Positions 1 through 12,351 of a stretch of DNA of 64,000 bases are shown one piece after another; positions within the stretch are counted from its first letter, which is position 1, and every line of letters begins with the position of its first letter. The notes beneath the pieces were generated by a model. That model was given only the letters and a program-made list of their open reading frames with translations. It was not told where the DNA came from and made no database searches. Made by a program: the position numbers and the translations under genes. This DNA is from Sphingomonas aerolata (GTDB lineage: Bacteria > Pseudomonadota > Alphaproteobacteria > Sphingomonadales > Sphingomonadaceae). The stretch covers positions 826,812 to 890,811 of the forward strand of contig NZ_PZZN01000001.1 in NCBI RefSeq assembly GCF_003046295.1, read 5' to 3'.

Positions 1-1
1 C

Positions 2-1351
2 CCGTACGTAGTCGAGATGGGCTTCACGCACATCGAGTTCATGCCGATCAGCGAACATCCCTATGATCCGAGCTGGGGCTATCAGACGACCGGGCTTTAT
101 GCGCCGTCCGCGCGGTTCGGCGATGTCGAGGGGTTCGCGCGGTTCGTCGACGGCGCGCATCTGGCGGGGATCGGCGTGCTGCTCGACTGGGTCCCTGCGC
201 ATTTCCCGACCGACGCGTTCGGGCTCGCGCATTTCGACGGTACCGCGCTCTACGAACATGAGGATCCGCGGCTCGGCTTCCATCCCGACTGGAACACCGC
301 GATCTACAATTTCGGGCGTCGCGAGGTGTCGTCCTTCCTCGTCAACAATGCGCTGTTCTGGGCCGAGCGCTATCATATCGACGGGCTTCGCGTCGATGCG
401 GTCGCGTCGATGCTGTACCGCGATTATTCGCGCGAGGCGGGCGAATGGATCCCCAACGACACCGGCGGGCGCGAGAACTGGGAGGCGGTCGCCTTCCTGC
501 GCGACATGAACCGCGCCGTGTACGGCCAGCATCCCGGCATCTTCACGATCGCCGAGGAATCGACCTCATGGCCGGGTGTCTCCGCGCCGGTCGGCGACGA
601 CGGCAAGAGCGGCGGCCTGGGCTTCGGGTTCAAGTGGAACATGGGCTTCATGCACGACACGCTCCAGTACATGGCGCGTGATCCGCTGCACCGGAAGCAT
701 CATCACGGCGAGATCAATTTCGGGCTGGTCTATGCGTTCAGCGAGAATTTCGTCCTGCCGCTCAGCCATGACGAGGTCGTCCACGGCAAGGGCTCGCTGC
801 TGACCAAGATGCCCGGCGACGACTGGCAGCAATTCGCCAATCTGCGCGCCTATTACGCGTTCATGTGGGGCTATCCGGGCAAGAAGCTGCTCTTCATGGG
901 ACAGGAATTCGCGCAGCGCCGCGAATGGTCCGAGGGCCGCGCGCTCGACTGGTGCCTGCGCAACAGCCGCAGCCATGAGGGCATCCGCAACCTCGTCCGC
1001 GACCTCAACACGGTCTATCGCGACAAGCCCGCGCTTCACGCGCGCGATTGCGAAGCGGACGGGTTCGAATGGCTGATCGCCGACGATGCCGCCAATTCGG
1101 TCTTCGCCTGGCTGCGCAAGGCACCTGGCGCGAAGCCCGTCGCCGTCATCGCCAACATGACGCCGATCGCGCGCGCGCCTTACCGCATCCCGCTGCCGCT
1201 CGACGGCCGCTGGTGCGAGATTATCAACAGCGACGCGCATGAATATTGGGGCAGCGGGCTCGGCAACCTCGGCGGCGTGGTCGCGGAGGACGGTGCGGCG
1301 TGGGTCACCTTGCCCCCGCTCGCGACGATCATGCTCGAGTTTGAGGGCTGA
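2..1351 (+). CDS. glgB: 1,4-alpha-glucan branching enzyme GlgB, C-terminal part (5' end cut by window)
   Basis: Branching enzyme that makes alpha-1,6 branches in glycogen in the cytoplasm. The frame is open from base 2, so the gene starts upstream of the window; 449 codons remain of a protein usually about 730 residues long, and the N-terminal carbohydrate-binding module is missing only because of the window edge. Visible GH13 features in fragment numbering are [12 protein letters not shown] with nucleophile Asp near 132, the TIAEES acid/base Glu near 185, and [12 protein letters not shown] with the third catalytic Asp. The C-terminal beta-domain follows and ends MLEFEG. It is first of a glgB-glgC-glgA-pgm run, 59 bases before glgC. 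Family assignment is certain. Confidence 0.95.
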   Translation, partial: PYVVEMGFTHIEFMPISEHPYDPSWGYQTTGLYAPSARFGDVEGFARFVDGAHLAGIGVLLDWVPAHFPTDAFGLAHFDGTALYEHEDPRLGFHPDWNTAIYNFGRREVSSFLVNNALFWAERYHIDGLRVDAVASMLYRDYSREAGEWIPNDTGGRENWEAVAFLRDMNRAVYGQHPGIFTIAEESTSWPGVSAPVGDDGKSGGLGFGFKWNMGFMHDTLQYMARDPLHRKHHHGEINFGLVYAFSENFVLPLSHDEVVHGKGSLLTKMPGDDWQQFANLRAYYAFMWGYPGKKLLFMGQEFAQRREWSEGRALDWCLRNSRSHEGIRNLVRDLNTVYRDKPALHARDCEADGFEWLIADDAANSVFAWLRKAPGAKPVAVIANMTPIARAPYRIPLPLDGRWCEIINSDAHEYWGSGLGNLGGVVAEDGAAWVTLPPLATIMLEFEG

Positions 1352-1410
1352 GACGGAACAAGCCGCGGGTAACGGGGCGTTATACGGCGGACGATTAGGG
1401 AGAGACGGAC

Positions 1411-2673
1411 ATGGTTGAACGGCGGGGACAGCCACTGGCGCGCGACGCAATGGCGTATGTGCTGGCCGGTGGTCGCGGCAGTCGGTTAATGGAACTGACC
1501 GATACCCGCGCAAAACCCGCGGTGTATTTCGGCGGCAAGGCGCGGATCATCGATTTCGCGCTGTCGAATGCGATCAACTCGGGCATTCGCCGGATCGGCG
1601 TCGCGACTCAGTACAAGGCGCATTCGCTGATCCGCCATCTTCAGAGCGGCTGGAACTTCCTGCGCTCCGAACGCAATGAGAGCTTCGACATCCTGCCCGC
1701 GTCGCAGCGGATCAGCGAGTTCCAATGGTATGAGGGCACCGCCGACGCGGTCTACCAGAATATCGACATCATCGAGAGCCACGCGCCCGAATACATGGTC
1801 ATCCTGGCCGGCGATCACATCTACAAGATGGATTACGAGCTGATCCTGCAACAGCATTGCGAGACCGGTGCGGACGTCACGATCGCCTGCCTCGAAGTGC
1901 CGCGCATGGAGGCGGTCGGCTTCGGCGTGATGGCAGTCGACGAGCATGACAATGTCACCGCGTTCGTCGAGAAGCCGGCCGATCCGCCCGCGATCCCGGG
2001 TAATCCGGACATCGCGCTGGCGTCGATGGGGATCTACGTCTTCCACACCAAGCTGCTGTTCGACGAACTGCGCCGCGATGCGGAGACGCCGGGATCCGCA
2101 CGCGATTTCGGCAAGGACATCATCCCCTACCTCGTCAAGCACGGCAAGGCGGTCGCACATCGCTTCTCCGACAGCTGCGTCCGCTCGGGCAGCGAGGTCG
2201 AGGCCTATTGGCGCGACGTCGGCACGGTTGACGCCTATTGGGAGGCCAATATCGACCTCACCGACGTGGTGCCCAAGCTCGACCTCTACGACCGCAGCTG
2301 GCCGCTCTGGACCTATTCGGAGGTCACCCCGCCCGCCAAGTTCGTCCATGCCGATGACGGACGCCGCGGCGAAGCGGTGTCGAGCCTGGTTTCGGGCGAC
2401 TGCATCATCTCGGGCTCGTCGATCCACCGCAGCCTGATCTTCACGGGCACGCGCGCGCACAGCTATTCGATGCTCGACCAGGCGGTGATCCTGCCACATT
2501 GCGAGATCGGCCGTGGTGCGCGCCTGTCGAAAGTCGTGGTCGATCGCGGCGTCGTCATCCCTGACGGCCTCGTCGTCGGCGAGGATGCCGAACTCGACGC
2601 GCAGCGTTTCCGCCGCACCGACAGCGGCGTGGTGCTCGTAACCAAATCCATGATCGACCGGCTGATCGCGTGA
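1411..2673 (+). CDS. glgC: Glucose-1-phosphate adenylyltransferase GlgC
   Basis: Makes ADP-glucose from glucose-1-phosphate and ATP, the committed step of glycogen synthesis. The 420 residues match the usual family length. The nucleotidyltransferase loop [20 protein letters not shown] lies near residue 20, and [11 protein letters not shown], the catalytic Asp region, near residue 135. [19 protein letters not shown], typical of GlgC, lies near residue 250, followed by a left-handed beta-helix C-terminus. The ATG is preceded by GGGAGA at good spacing. It lies between glgB and glgA in the same direction, so it is probably cotranscribed. Confidence 0.96.
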   Translation: MVERRGQPLARDAMAYVLAGGRGSRLMELTDTRAKPAVYFGGKARIIDFALSNAINSGIRRIGVATQYKAHSLIRHLQSGWNFLRSERNESFDILPASQRISEFQWYEGTADAVYQNIDIIESHAPEYMVILAGDHIYKMDYELILQQHCETGADVTIACLEVPRMEAVGFGVMAVDEHDNVTAFVEKPADPPAIPGNPDIALASMGIYVFHTKLLFDELRRDAETPGSARDFGKDIIPYLVKHGKAVAHRFSDSCVRSGSEVEAYWRDVGTVDAYWEANIDLTDVVPKLDLYDRSWPLWTYSEVTPPAKFVHADDGRRGEAVSSLVSGDCIISGSSIHRSLIFTGTRAHSYSMLDQAVILPHCEIGRGARLSKVVVDRGVVIPDGLVVGEDAELDAQRFRRTDSGVVLVTKSMIDRLIA

Positions 2674-2716
2674 GGGTGTATACGACGCTTTCTCGATCAG
2701 GACAGGGGCCCGGCTG

Positions 2717-5778
<3,062 letters not shown>

Positions 5779-5800
5779 GCGCGTCGCCGCGCGGCGGGCG

Positions 5801-5822
5801 GGCCGGGGTTCAAACCCCGGCC
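5801..5822 (+). terminator. Strong hairpin after pgm, possible terminator
   Basis: An 8-bp perfect GC stem (GGCCGGGG / CCCCGGCC) around a TTCAAA loop lies 22 bases after the pgm stop. No T-run follows (next bases ATAGTCTT), so it is not a textbook Rho-independent terminator. It could still end the glg transcript or stabilise its 3' end. It resembles a tRNA T-arm, but no other tRNA parts are present. Confidence 0.35.
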
Positions 5823-5844
5823 ATAGTCTTCTAGGCTGGCCGTC

Positions 5845-6699
5845 ATGATCCTTCGCCGTCGCCGCAGCGCGCTCTACATGCCCGCCTCCAACCCCCGCGC
5901 CATCGCCAAGGCCCGCAGTCTGGCCTGCGACGTCGTGATCCTCGACCTCGAGGATGCGGTGGCGCCCGACGAGAAGGCGGCGGCGCGCGACCGTGTCGTT
6001 GCCGAAATCGGCACGGGGGGTTTCGGGTCGCGCGAGCTGGTGGTGCGGATCAACGCGCTCGATACCCCATGGGGTGCCGACGACATCGCCGCCTTGCGCG
6101 GTCTCGGCGTCGATGCGGTGCTCGTGCCCAAGATCTCCGGCGCCGTCGATCTTGCCGCCGTCCGCGCCGCACTGGGTACCGACGGGCCACCAATCTGGGC
6201 GATGATCGAGACCTGTGGCGGCGTGCTCGAACTCCCAGGGATTGCTCGTGCGGCCGCGGGATCGCGGCTCACCGCGCTGATTGCCGGCACCAACGACCTC
6301 GCCAAGGAGCTGCGCTGCCGCCCAGGCGTCGATCGAACGCCACTCATTCCCGCGCTGATGGCGATCGTGACGGCCGCACGCGCGGCCGGGTTGGTGGCGC
6401 TGGACGGCGTCTGCAACGCGCTCGACGATGCGAAGCGCCTCGCCGCCGAAGCCGAACAGGGCGCTGGTCTTGGCTATGACGGCAAGACGCTGATCCATCC
6501 GGCGCAGCTCGCGGCGGCGAACACCGCGTTCGGCCCCACCCCCGACCAGCTCGCCTGGGCTCGGACAATAGTCGACGCGTTCGCGGACGGCGCCACTGCG
6601 GACAAGGGCGCGATCCGCCTGAACGGTGAGATGGTTGAACGACTCCACCTCGCCGAAGCCGAGGCGATGCTCGCGCAGGCGGATCAGCCCGAAGGCTGA
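5845..6699 (+). CDS. CoA-ester lyase, HpcH/HpaI aldolase / citrate lyase beta-subunit family
   Basis: A 284-residue TIM-barrel lyase of the CitE-like family; the substrate cannot be told from sequence. Family marks are RSALYMPASNPRAIAKA at the N-terminus, VILDLEDAVAPDEKAAAR with the metal-binding Glu/Asp near residue 35, VRINALDTPW near 70, the MIETCGGV active-site Glu near 118, and GTNDLAKELR near 150. It ends with the characteristic GYDGKTLIHPAQ. No citrate lyase alpha or gamma gene is nearby, so it is a stand-alone type, such as a malyl-CoA, citramalyl-CoA or beta-methylmalyl-CoA lyase-like enzyme. It converges on the Mla-type operon with only 7 bases between the stops. Confidence 0.85.
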   Translation: MILRRRRSALYMPASNPRAIAKARSLACDVVILDLEDAVAPDEKAAARDRVVAEIGTGGFGSRELVVRINALDTPWGADDIAALRGLGVDAVLVPKISGAVDLAAVRAALGTDGPPIWAMIETCGGVLELPGIARAAAGSRLTALIAGTNDLAKELRCRPGVDRTPLIPALMAIVTAARAAGLVALDGVCNALDDAKRLAAEAEQGAGLGYDGKTLIHPAQLAAANTAFGPTPDQLAWARTIVDAFADGATADKGAIRLNGEMVERLHLAEAEAMLAQADQPEG

Positions 6700-6706
6700 C
6701 CCAAGC

Positions 6707-7306
6707 TCAGCGCGGGCGGCCGACCCAGTCCGCGACCTGCTGTGCGACGCTATTGGCCGCGGTGTTGATCCCCGCCGCCGCGGACGGCGCATCGATCGCC
6801 GCGACCGGGACGCGCGCCTCGAAGCGACGCTTCTCGACCGACTGCATCCCTGCCCGCGTCAGCGAGGCATCGAACGTCACGACCGCCTCGCGCGTCGTCG
6901 CGTCGAGCCCGAAATTGCGAAGTTCACCGCCCAGCATTGCACTCGGATCGCCGACCGCCTGGACCGTCGACAGCACGACCATCCCGGTGCGCGCCGCAAC
7001 GGTGTCGGACATCAGCCGCGCGAACAGCCGCGCAGGCGGCTCGGCCCATTGCGCGTCCTTCACATAGGCGATCGACGTCGCGGTCGCCTGCACCGGCACG
7101 CGCGCGGTCGCCAGCGCCTGCGGCACCGTCGGCACCTGCAGCGTGATCGACTTCGACGTCGCCGAATTCTGGTTCTGCCCGACCGCGACCGCGGACTGCG
7201 TCGTCAGCGTCAGCAGGGTCGGCGGCGGTGCGGCACCAAAGCTGATGCAGGCGCTGAGCGGCAGCGCCGCGAGAAGGATGAACAGCGGTGTCTTCATGGC
7301 GGTCAT
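6707..7306 (-). CDS. ABC-type transport auxiliary lipoprotein (PqiC/DUF330-like)
   Basis: Predicted outer-membrane-directed lipoprotein completing the lipid transporter encoded just upstream. The N-terminus MKTPLFILLAALPLSAC is a lipoprotein signal with lipobox LSAC. The remaining ~180 residues have the auxiliary-component pattern, including ARVPVQATATSIAYVKDAQW and RRFEARVPV. I start at the ATG that overlaps the MlaD stop as TGATG. A GTG three bases earlier or the ATG nine bases later (directly at MKTPLF) is also possible. Last of four overlapping minus-strand genes. Confidence 0.8.
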   Translation of the reverse strand: MTAMKTPLFILLAALPLSACISFGAAPPPTLLTLTTQSAVAVGQNQNSATSKSITLQVPTVPQALATARVPVQATATSIAYVKDAQWAEPPARLFARLMSDTVAARTGMVVLSTVQAVGDPSAMLGGELRNFGLDATTREAVVTFDASLTRAGMQSVEKRRFEARVPVAAIDAPSAAAGINTAANSVAQQVADWVGRPR

Positions 7307-8268
7307 CACTTACCCTTATAGTCCGGAAGCTTCTGCTGCCCGACGAGCGAGCCTGCCCCCTGCTGGTCGACACGTTCGGCAACCGAGGACAGCGCCGCGG
7401 CGGTGGTACGCAGATCGTGGACGAGGCGGTTGGCTTCGGGAATGGTGGTCTTCGAGAAGGCCTGCAGCCCGGGCCGCGCGTCGCCGATCGCCGCGTTCAG
7501 CGTTTCGGCGCTGGTCTGTGCCGACTGGATCGCCTTGTTCAGATTGGCCATCGCCGGTTTCACGTCTTCGGACAGCACCCCGTTGGTGGTCTGCGCGAGC
7601 ACCCCGAACTGCTGTGCGGCATCGCCCGCCTGCTGGATCGCGACCCGCGTCTGCGCCAGCGTCGCGGCGATTTCCGGCCCGCGATCGGCCAGCGCATCGG
7701 TCAGGCGATTGGTGTTCTCGAGGATCCCGGCGATCGACGCCTGGTTGCGATCGGTCAGCAGCCCGGTCAGCCGCTCGGTCAGCGTCGACAGACGCTCGAG
7801 CAGCTGCGGTGCCGAATTGAGGATCGCGCCAAGGCCACCCTGCTTGGTCGGGATGACCGGCACGCCATACGGGCATGGCTGGCCGTTCGAATCGGGGCAG
7901 CCGACCGCGGGCGCACCCTTGCGCGCGCCATCGAGCGATACCTGGCTGACACCGGTGAACCCGACGCCCGAAATCGACGCGGTCGTGCCCTGGAGCACCG
8001 GCGTCTCCTCGTTCACGCTGATACGGACGCGAACGAACTGCGGGTCGTTCTTCCACAGCGAGATCGACTTCACCTGACCCGACGGCACACCCGAAAAGGT
8101 CACCGCGGAGCCGCGCGCCAGACCATCGACCGACTGGCGGAAGAAGATGTCATATTCCTTCTCTTCCGTGCCACCGAGCCGCGCGATCCACACGGTGAAC
8201 AGCGCGAGCATCGCCAGCAGGATCAGCACGACGGCGCCGACAAGGACATGGTTCGAACGGGTTTCCAT
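7306..8268 (-). CDS. MlaD family substrate-binding protein of lipid ABC transporter
   Basis: Membrane-anchored periplasmic MCE-domain protein that passes lipids between the membranes. The 320 residues begin METRSNHVLVGAVVLI with one transmembrane anchor (about 8-28). The MCE/MlaD domain follows (FRQSVDGLARGSAVTFSGVP, about 45-120). A long helical C-terminal tail has coiled-coil character, typical of the larger MlaD-like proteins. The start overlaps the ATPase stop (TGATG), and the stop overlaps the lipoprotein start. An in-frame extension further upstream lies wholly inside the ATPase gene and was discarded. Confidence 0.9.
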   Translation of the reverse strand: METRSNHVLVGAVVLILLAMLALFTVWIARLGGTEEKEYDIFFRQSVDGLARGSAVTFSGVPSGQVKSISLWKNDPQFVRVRISVNEETPVLQGTTASISGVGFTGVSQVSLDGARKGAPAVGCPDSNGQPCPYGVPVIPTKQGGLGAILNSAPQLLERLSTLTERLTGLLTDRNQASIAGILENTNRLTDALADRGPEIAATLAQTRVAIQQAGDAAQQFGVLAQTTNGVLSEDVKPAMANLNKAIQSAQTSAETLNAAIGDARPGLQAFSKTTIPEANRLVHDLRTTAAALSSVAERVDQQGAGSLVGQQKLPDYKGK

Positions 8269-9164
8269 CAGAGCGTCCTTGCTTCTTTCTCGGCATATGT
8301 CGCGTCGGCGTCGTCCGGCGCGGACTGCTTGGACTGGACTTCGGTCGGGTGGGCATCGGCAACCGCGTCGGCGCTGCGATGCGCCTCCTTGGTCGCCACC
8401 GCGGCGCGGCCGCGCGGTCCCTTGAAATATTCCTCGATCCACGGATGGTCGAGCGCGAGCAGTTCGTCGATCGTGCCGACCGCGATCACCTTCTTGTCGG
8501 CGAGCACCGCGACACGGTCGCAGATCGCGTAAAGCGTATCGAGGTCGTGCGTGATCAGGAAGACGGTCAGGCCCAGCGTCTTCTGCAACGACTGCGTCAG
8601 CGAATCGAACGCCGCCGCGCCGATCGGGTCGAGCCCGGCGGTCGGTTCGTCGAGGAACAGCAGCTCGGGGTCGAGCGCGAGCGCGCGGGCGAGCCCGGCG
8701 CGCTTCTTCATGCCGCCCGACAGTTCGGCGGGAAACTTGTTCGCGGCATCCGCGGGCAGGCCGGTCATCACGACCTTGTACGCCGCGATCTCGGCGAGCA
8801 GCGCGGGCGGCAGGTCGGGATAGAATTCGCGCAGCGGCACTTCGACATTTTCGGCGACGGTCAGCGTCGAGAACAGCGCACCGCCCTGGAACAGCACACC
8901 CCAGCGCTTGCGGATCTCGGTCGCCTCGGTCTCCTCGCGGCCGATATTCGATTCGCCGAACACCGTGATCGCGCCTTCGGCGGGCGTCTGGAGGCCGATG
9001 ATCGAGCGCATCAGCACCGACTTGCCGGTCCCCGACCCGCCGACCACGCCGAGAATCTCGCCACGCCGGACGTCGAGGTCGAGGCCATCATGCACGACCG
9101 AATCGCCGAACTCGTTCCTCAGCCCCTTAACGGAGATGATGCTGTCGTCAGTCTTGCGGGCCAT
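8268..9164 (-). CDS. ABC transporter ATP-binding protein, MlaF-like
   Basis: Cytoplasmic ATPase of the lipid transporter. Its 298 residues show Walker A GGSGTGKS (about 43-50), a Q-loop in GVLFQGGALFSTLTV, signature LSGGM (about 148), Walker B LLFLDEPTAGLDP (about 168) and the switch His in LITHDLDTL. GVLFQGGALFSTLTVAENV is characteristic of the MlaF/Ttg2A group. About 40 residues of charged C-terminal tail extend past the usual fold. Start and stop overlap both neighbours by one base (TGATG), implying stoichiometric, coupled translation. Confidence 0.92.
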   Translation of the reverse strand: MARKTDDSIISVKGLRNEFGDSVVHDGLDLDVRRGEILGVVGGSGTGKSVLMRSIIGLQTPAEGAITVFGESNIGREETEATEIRKRWGVLFQGGALFSTLTVAENVEVPLREFYPDLPPALLAEIAAYKVVMTGLPADAANKFPAELSGGMKKRAGLARALALDPELLFLDEPTAGLDPIGAAAFDSLTQSLQKTLGLTVFLITHDLDTLYAICDRVAVLADKKVIAVGTIDELLALDHPWIEEYFKGPRGRAAVATKEAHRSADAVADAHPTEVQSKQSAPDDADATYAEKEARTL

Positions 9165-10273
9165 CAGTCCCAGCCGATCCAGGTGAAGAATACCGCGAAG
9201 AACGCGTCGAGCACGATGACGAGGAAGATGCCCTGCACCACCGCCGAGGTCGTGCGCAGCCCGACCTGTTCGGCGTCAGCCTCGACCTGCATGCCCTGGA
9301 AACAACCCGCGACCGCGATGATCGCGCCGAAGACCGGGGCCTTGATCAGTGCGATGTACAGATCGGTGATCGGCACGACTTCGCGGATCCGGGCGATGAA
9401 GGTGACGGGCGGGATGCCGAGCTGGATCCAGCACAGCAGCCCACCGCCGATGATCGCGATCAGCGACGCGTAGAAGGCGAGCAGCGGCATCATCACGATC
9501 GCCGCCAGCACGCGCGGCAGGACCAGCGCCTCCATCGGCGACACCCCGATCGTCCGCATCGCGTCGATCTCTTCGGTCAGCTTCATCGTGCCGAGCTGCG
9601 CGGCAAAGGCGGAGCCCGACCGGCCCGCGACCATGATCGCGGTCATCAGCACGCCGAGTTCGCGCAGCGTCAGCCGCCCGACCAGATTGATCGTGAACAC
9701 CTCTGCCCCGAACTGGCGGAGCTGGACCGCGCCCTGCTGCGCGATGACGACGCCGATCAGGAAGCTCATCAGCCCGACGATGCCGAGTGCGGCGATGCCC
9801 ACGACCTCGAAGCGCTGGACGACCGCGTTGAAGCGGAAGCGCTTGGGGTGGCGAATGACGCTGCCAAAGGCGATCGTCGTCGCGCCCAGAAAGGCGAGCA
9901 GGCCAAGCATCGTCCGGCCGGTCAGGACGACCGCGTCGCCGATCTCGCCCAGCACGCGCTTTACCGAACCGACCGGCTTGCCGCGTGCCGCCAGCGGCTG
10001 ATCGGAGGCGACGACCTGATCGAAGAGATTCTGACCGTCGGCATTGAGTCCGTCGATCGTCGCGTCGTTGCGTGCGGCGAAGCGGTGGACGATCCAGGCG
10101 CCTATCGTGTCGATCCGGTCGACCTGGCTCAGATCGACTCGTTTGATCGACGCGGCATCAACCGCCTCGAGCCGATCGGGAAGATTTCCGATGTTGGCGA
10201 GCGACAGATCGCCGGTGAAGCGAAGCGTACCCGTGTCGGCACCGTCCTGCTGAAAATCGGCCATCGCGCTCAT
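9164..10273 (-). CDS. ABC transporter permease, MlaE family with N-terminal STAS (MlaB-like) domain
   Basis: Inner-membrane permease of the lipid transporter. The first ~95 residues form a STAS-like domain (GTLRFTGDLSLANIGNLPDR ... VDLSQVDRIDTIGAW), the role played by separate MlaB in enterobacteria. The MlaE permease domain follows, with AFGSVIRHPKRFR, FLIGVVIAQQGA, GRSGSAFAAQLGTMK, EEIDAMRTIGVSPMEAL and five to six membrane spans. I start at the ATG giving MSAMADFQQ because AAAGGTG stands 6 bases upstream. First gene of the four-gene operon, divergent from the HAD gene with 62 bases between. Confidence 0.9.
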   Translation of the reverse strand: MSAMADFQQDGADTGTLRFTGDLSLANIGNLPDRLEAVDAASIKRVDLSQVDRIDTIGAWIVHRFAARNDATIDGLNADGQNLFDQVVASDQPLAARGKPVGSVKRVLGEIGDAVVLTGRTMLGLLAFLGATTIAFGSVIRHPKRFRFNAVVQRFEVVGIAALGIVGLMSFLIGVVIAQQGAVQLRQFGAEVFTINLVGRLTLRELGVLMTAIMVAGRSGSAFAAQLGTMKLTEEIDAMRTIGVSPMEALVLPRVLAAIVMMPLLAFYASLIAIIGGGLLCWIQLGIPPVTFIARIREVVPITDLYIALIKAPVFGAIIAVAGCFQGMQVEADAEQVGLRTTSAVVQGIFLVIVLDAFFAVFFTWIGWD

Positions 10274-10335
10274 CGGCGGCACCTTTGCGGCAAACGGACT
10301 GGATCGGCAAGACGAATGCTGTGTAAGCCGGCCCA

Positions 10336-11016
10336 ATGACCCAGCTTCTCGCCATCTACGACATGGACAAGACGATCACCCACGCGCCGACCTGGACGCC
10401 GTTCCTGATCCACACCACGCGCACCGGCGGCGCGCCGTGGCGACTCGCGCTGGTGCCGGTCGCGGCGCTTGCGGCGGCGGGATATCTCGCCAAGCTGATG
10501 AGCCGCGGCCGCCTGAAGCACATCATGCAGCGGATGATGCTCGGCAAGACGCTGACCCCGGCGCAGGAGCGTCGTGCCGCCGAGGCGTTCGCCGACCGCG
10601 TGATGCGCGACGGCGTCTTCGCCGCCGCGCTCCGCCAGATCGAGGCGGATCGCGCGGCGGGATACAGGCTGGTGATGGCGACCGCCTCCTATCGCTTCTA
10701 CGTCGAGTCGATCGCCGAGCGGCTCGGCTTCGATGCGGTGATCGGTACCGAGAGCCTGCGCGACGCGAACGGGCATCTGCTCGCCGGTATCGACGGCGAG
10801 AATTGCTACGGCCCCGCCAAGCTCGCGATGATCGAGCGCTGGATGGCGCGCGAGGGGATCGCGCGGCACGATGCGCATGTCCGCTTCTATTCGGACCATG
10901 TCTCCGATGCGCCGACCTTTGCTTGGGCCGACGAGCCATTCGCGGTCAACGCGCATGGCCCGCTCCGCCTGCTGGCAAAGGCAAAGGGCTGGCCGATGCC
11001 CGACTGGGAGCGATAA
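10336..11016 (+). CDS. HAD-IB family phosphatase (SerB-like fold)
   Basis: A 226-residue haloacid-dehalogenase phosphatase. The catalytic DMDKT is at residues 10-14, motif II is in VMATAS (about 115), the motif III Lys is in YGPAKLAMIERW (about 158), and motif IV is SDHVSDAP (about 182). The hydrophobic cap segment LVPVAALAAAGYLAKLM is typical of HAD-IB proteins of unknown substrate rather than of true SerB. The latter is possible but unproven, and no serine genes adjoin it. It is divergent from the permease and convergent with the DUF445 gene. Confidence 0.85.
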   Translation: MTQLLAIYDMDKTITHAPTWTPFLIHTTRTGGAPWRLALVPVAALAAAGYLAKLMSRGRLKHIMQRMMLGKTLTPAQERRAAEAFADRVMRDGVFAAALRQIEADRAAGYRLVMATASYRFYVESIAERLGFDAVIGTESLRDANGHLLAGIDGENCYGPAKLAMIERWMAREGIARHDAHVRFYSDHVSDAPTFAWADEPFAVNAHGPLRLLAKAKGWPMPDWER

Positions 11017-11025
11017 CCGGGGCGA

Positions 11026-12294
11026 CTAGAGGATCCGGTCGACCGTGTGGATCACCAGGCCCACGAGCCCGCCCACGATCGTGCCATTGACGCGGATATA
11101 TTGCAGGTCGCGACCGACCGCATTCTCCAGCCGGCTGGTGATCGTCTCCGCATCCCAGCCGCGCACCGTCTCCGACACGAGCCGGACGATCCCGTCGCCA
11201 TAATCCGCCGCGATGCCGACGACCGCGCGGCGGACGAACCGGTTGATCGTATGCGACAGCCGCGGATCGTGGAGCAGCGTCTCGCCGAGCTGGCGCAGCA
11301 CGTCGCCCAGCTTGCCCGCCATCGCGCGCTCGGGATCGCGCGCGATCGCCAGCAGCGCGCCGCGCGCCTGCTCCCACAGACCGTCGAGCCAGCGCTGCAT
11401 CGCGGGGTTGTCGAGCAGGTCGTTCTTCATCGCCTCGACCCGCTCGCGCATGCGGCGGTCATATTGCAGGTCCCAGGCCAGCCGCTCGAGCGCCTCCTCT
11501 GCCTTTAGCCGCAACGAGTGCTGGGGATCCTCCGCCATCTCGGCGAGCAGGCGGTCGAACCCGTTGATCAGCTTGTCCGCGACCGTGGTGTCGAGCCCCG
11601 TCCAGCGCAGGATCGAACCCGACTTCTCATGCACCATTGCGCGGACGAGATGGTCGTTCGCGGCGAGCGTGACCGATGCCCAGCGGATTGCCGCCTCGAG
11701 CAGCGGGGCATGACGACGTTCGGCGATCGCGGCCTTGAGCAGCTGGCCGAGGATCGGCGATATCTCGGTCTGGCGCAGCCTTGCGCGGATGCCGGCCTTC
11801 ACCATGCCGCCGAGCCGCGCGGGGTCGAGGCCTTCGAGAATCTGCGCGACCAGCTTCGACGCGCCCGACCGGAACCGTCCCCCTGCCCCTTCGGGCGGAT
11901 CGGTCAGCCAGTGTGCGATCGCGCCCGCGACGTCGAGCCGCCGCATCCGGCGCGAGATGACCGAGGGTAGCAGGAAGTTGTCGCGCAGGAATATCGCGAG
12001 CGTGTCACCGATCCGGTCCTTGTTCCGCGGGATGATCGCGGTGTGCGGGACCGGCAACCCGAGCGGATGGCGGAACAGCGCGGTGACTGCAAACCAGTCC
12101 GCCAGCCCGCCGACCATCGCTGCCTCGGCAAAGGCCCGGACGAAGCCGATCGAGGGGTGCCGGTCGACCAGCGCGCGGCTGACCAGGAACACGACCGCCA
12201 TCAGCACCAGCAGCCCGGTCGCGACGATCCGCATGCGAATGAGAGCCGGGTTGGTCGCTTCCTTGGCCAGGCGCACGCGGGAATTCGATGTCAT
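11026..12294 (-). CDS. DUF445 domain-containing membrane protein
   Basis: A 422-residue protein of family DUF445 with unknown biochemical role. The N-terminus has a membrane span (IVATGLLVLMAVVFLVS, about 23-40), then the conserved EAAMVGGLADWFAVTALFRHPLGLPVPHTAIIPRNKD, quoted here in parts as VGGLADWFAVTALFRHP and HTAIIPRNKDRIG. A long amphipathic helical region follows. The C-terminus has NGTIVGGLVGLVIHTVDRIL, a second membrane segment, typical of the family. It stands alone on the minus strand, 57 bases after the RND pump stop. Confidence 0.88.
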   Translation of the reverse strand: MTSNSRVRLAKEATNPALIRMRIVATGLLVLMAVVFLVSRALVDRHPSIGFVRAFAEAAMVGGLADWFAVTALFRHPLGLPVPHTAIIPRNKDRIGDTLAIFLRDNFLLPSVISRRMRRLDVAGAIAHWLTDPPEGAGGRFRSGASKLVAQILEGLDPARLGGMVKAGIRARLRQTEISPILGQLLKAAIAERRHAPLLEAAIRWASVTLAANDHLVRAMVHEKSGSILRWTGLDTTVADKLINGFDRLLAEMAEDPQHSLRLKAEEALERLAWDLQYDRRMRERVEAMKNDLLDNPAMQRWLDGLWEQARGALLAIARDPERAMAGKLGDVLRQLGETLLHDPRLSHTINRFVRRAVVGIAADYGDGIVRLVSETVRGWDAETITSRLENAVGRDLQYIRVNGTIVGGLVGLVIHTVDRIL

Positions 12295-12351
12295 GCCCGA
12301 AACAATCCCCGAGCGCAGGGATAGTTCACCCGTGAGGTGTCACGCCGGCGA

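Noticed and set aside
5779..5844. Possible tRNA gene
   Set aside because: Only a T-arm-like hairpin is present; no acceptor, D or anticodon arms fit and the preceding bases are pgm coding sequence.
8269..8442. Longer MlaD start inside the ATPase gene
   Set aside because: The added residues are an out-of-frame reading of the ATPase; the TGATG junction and membrane anchor fix the start at 8268.
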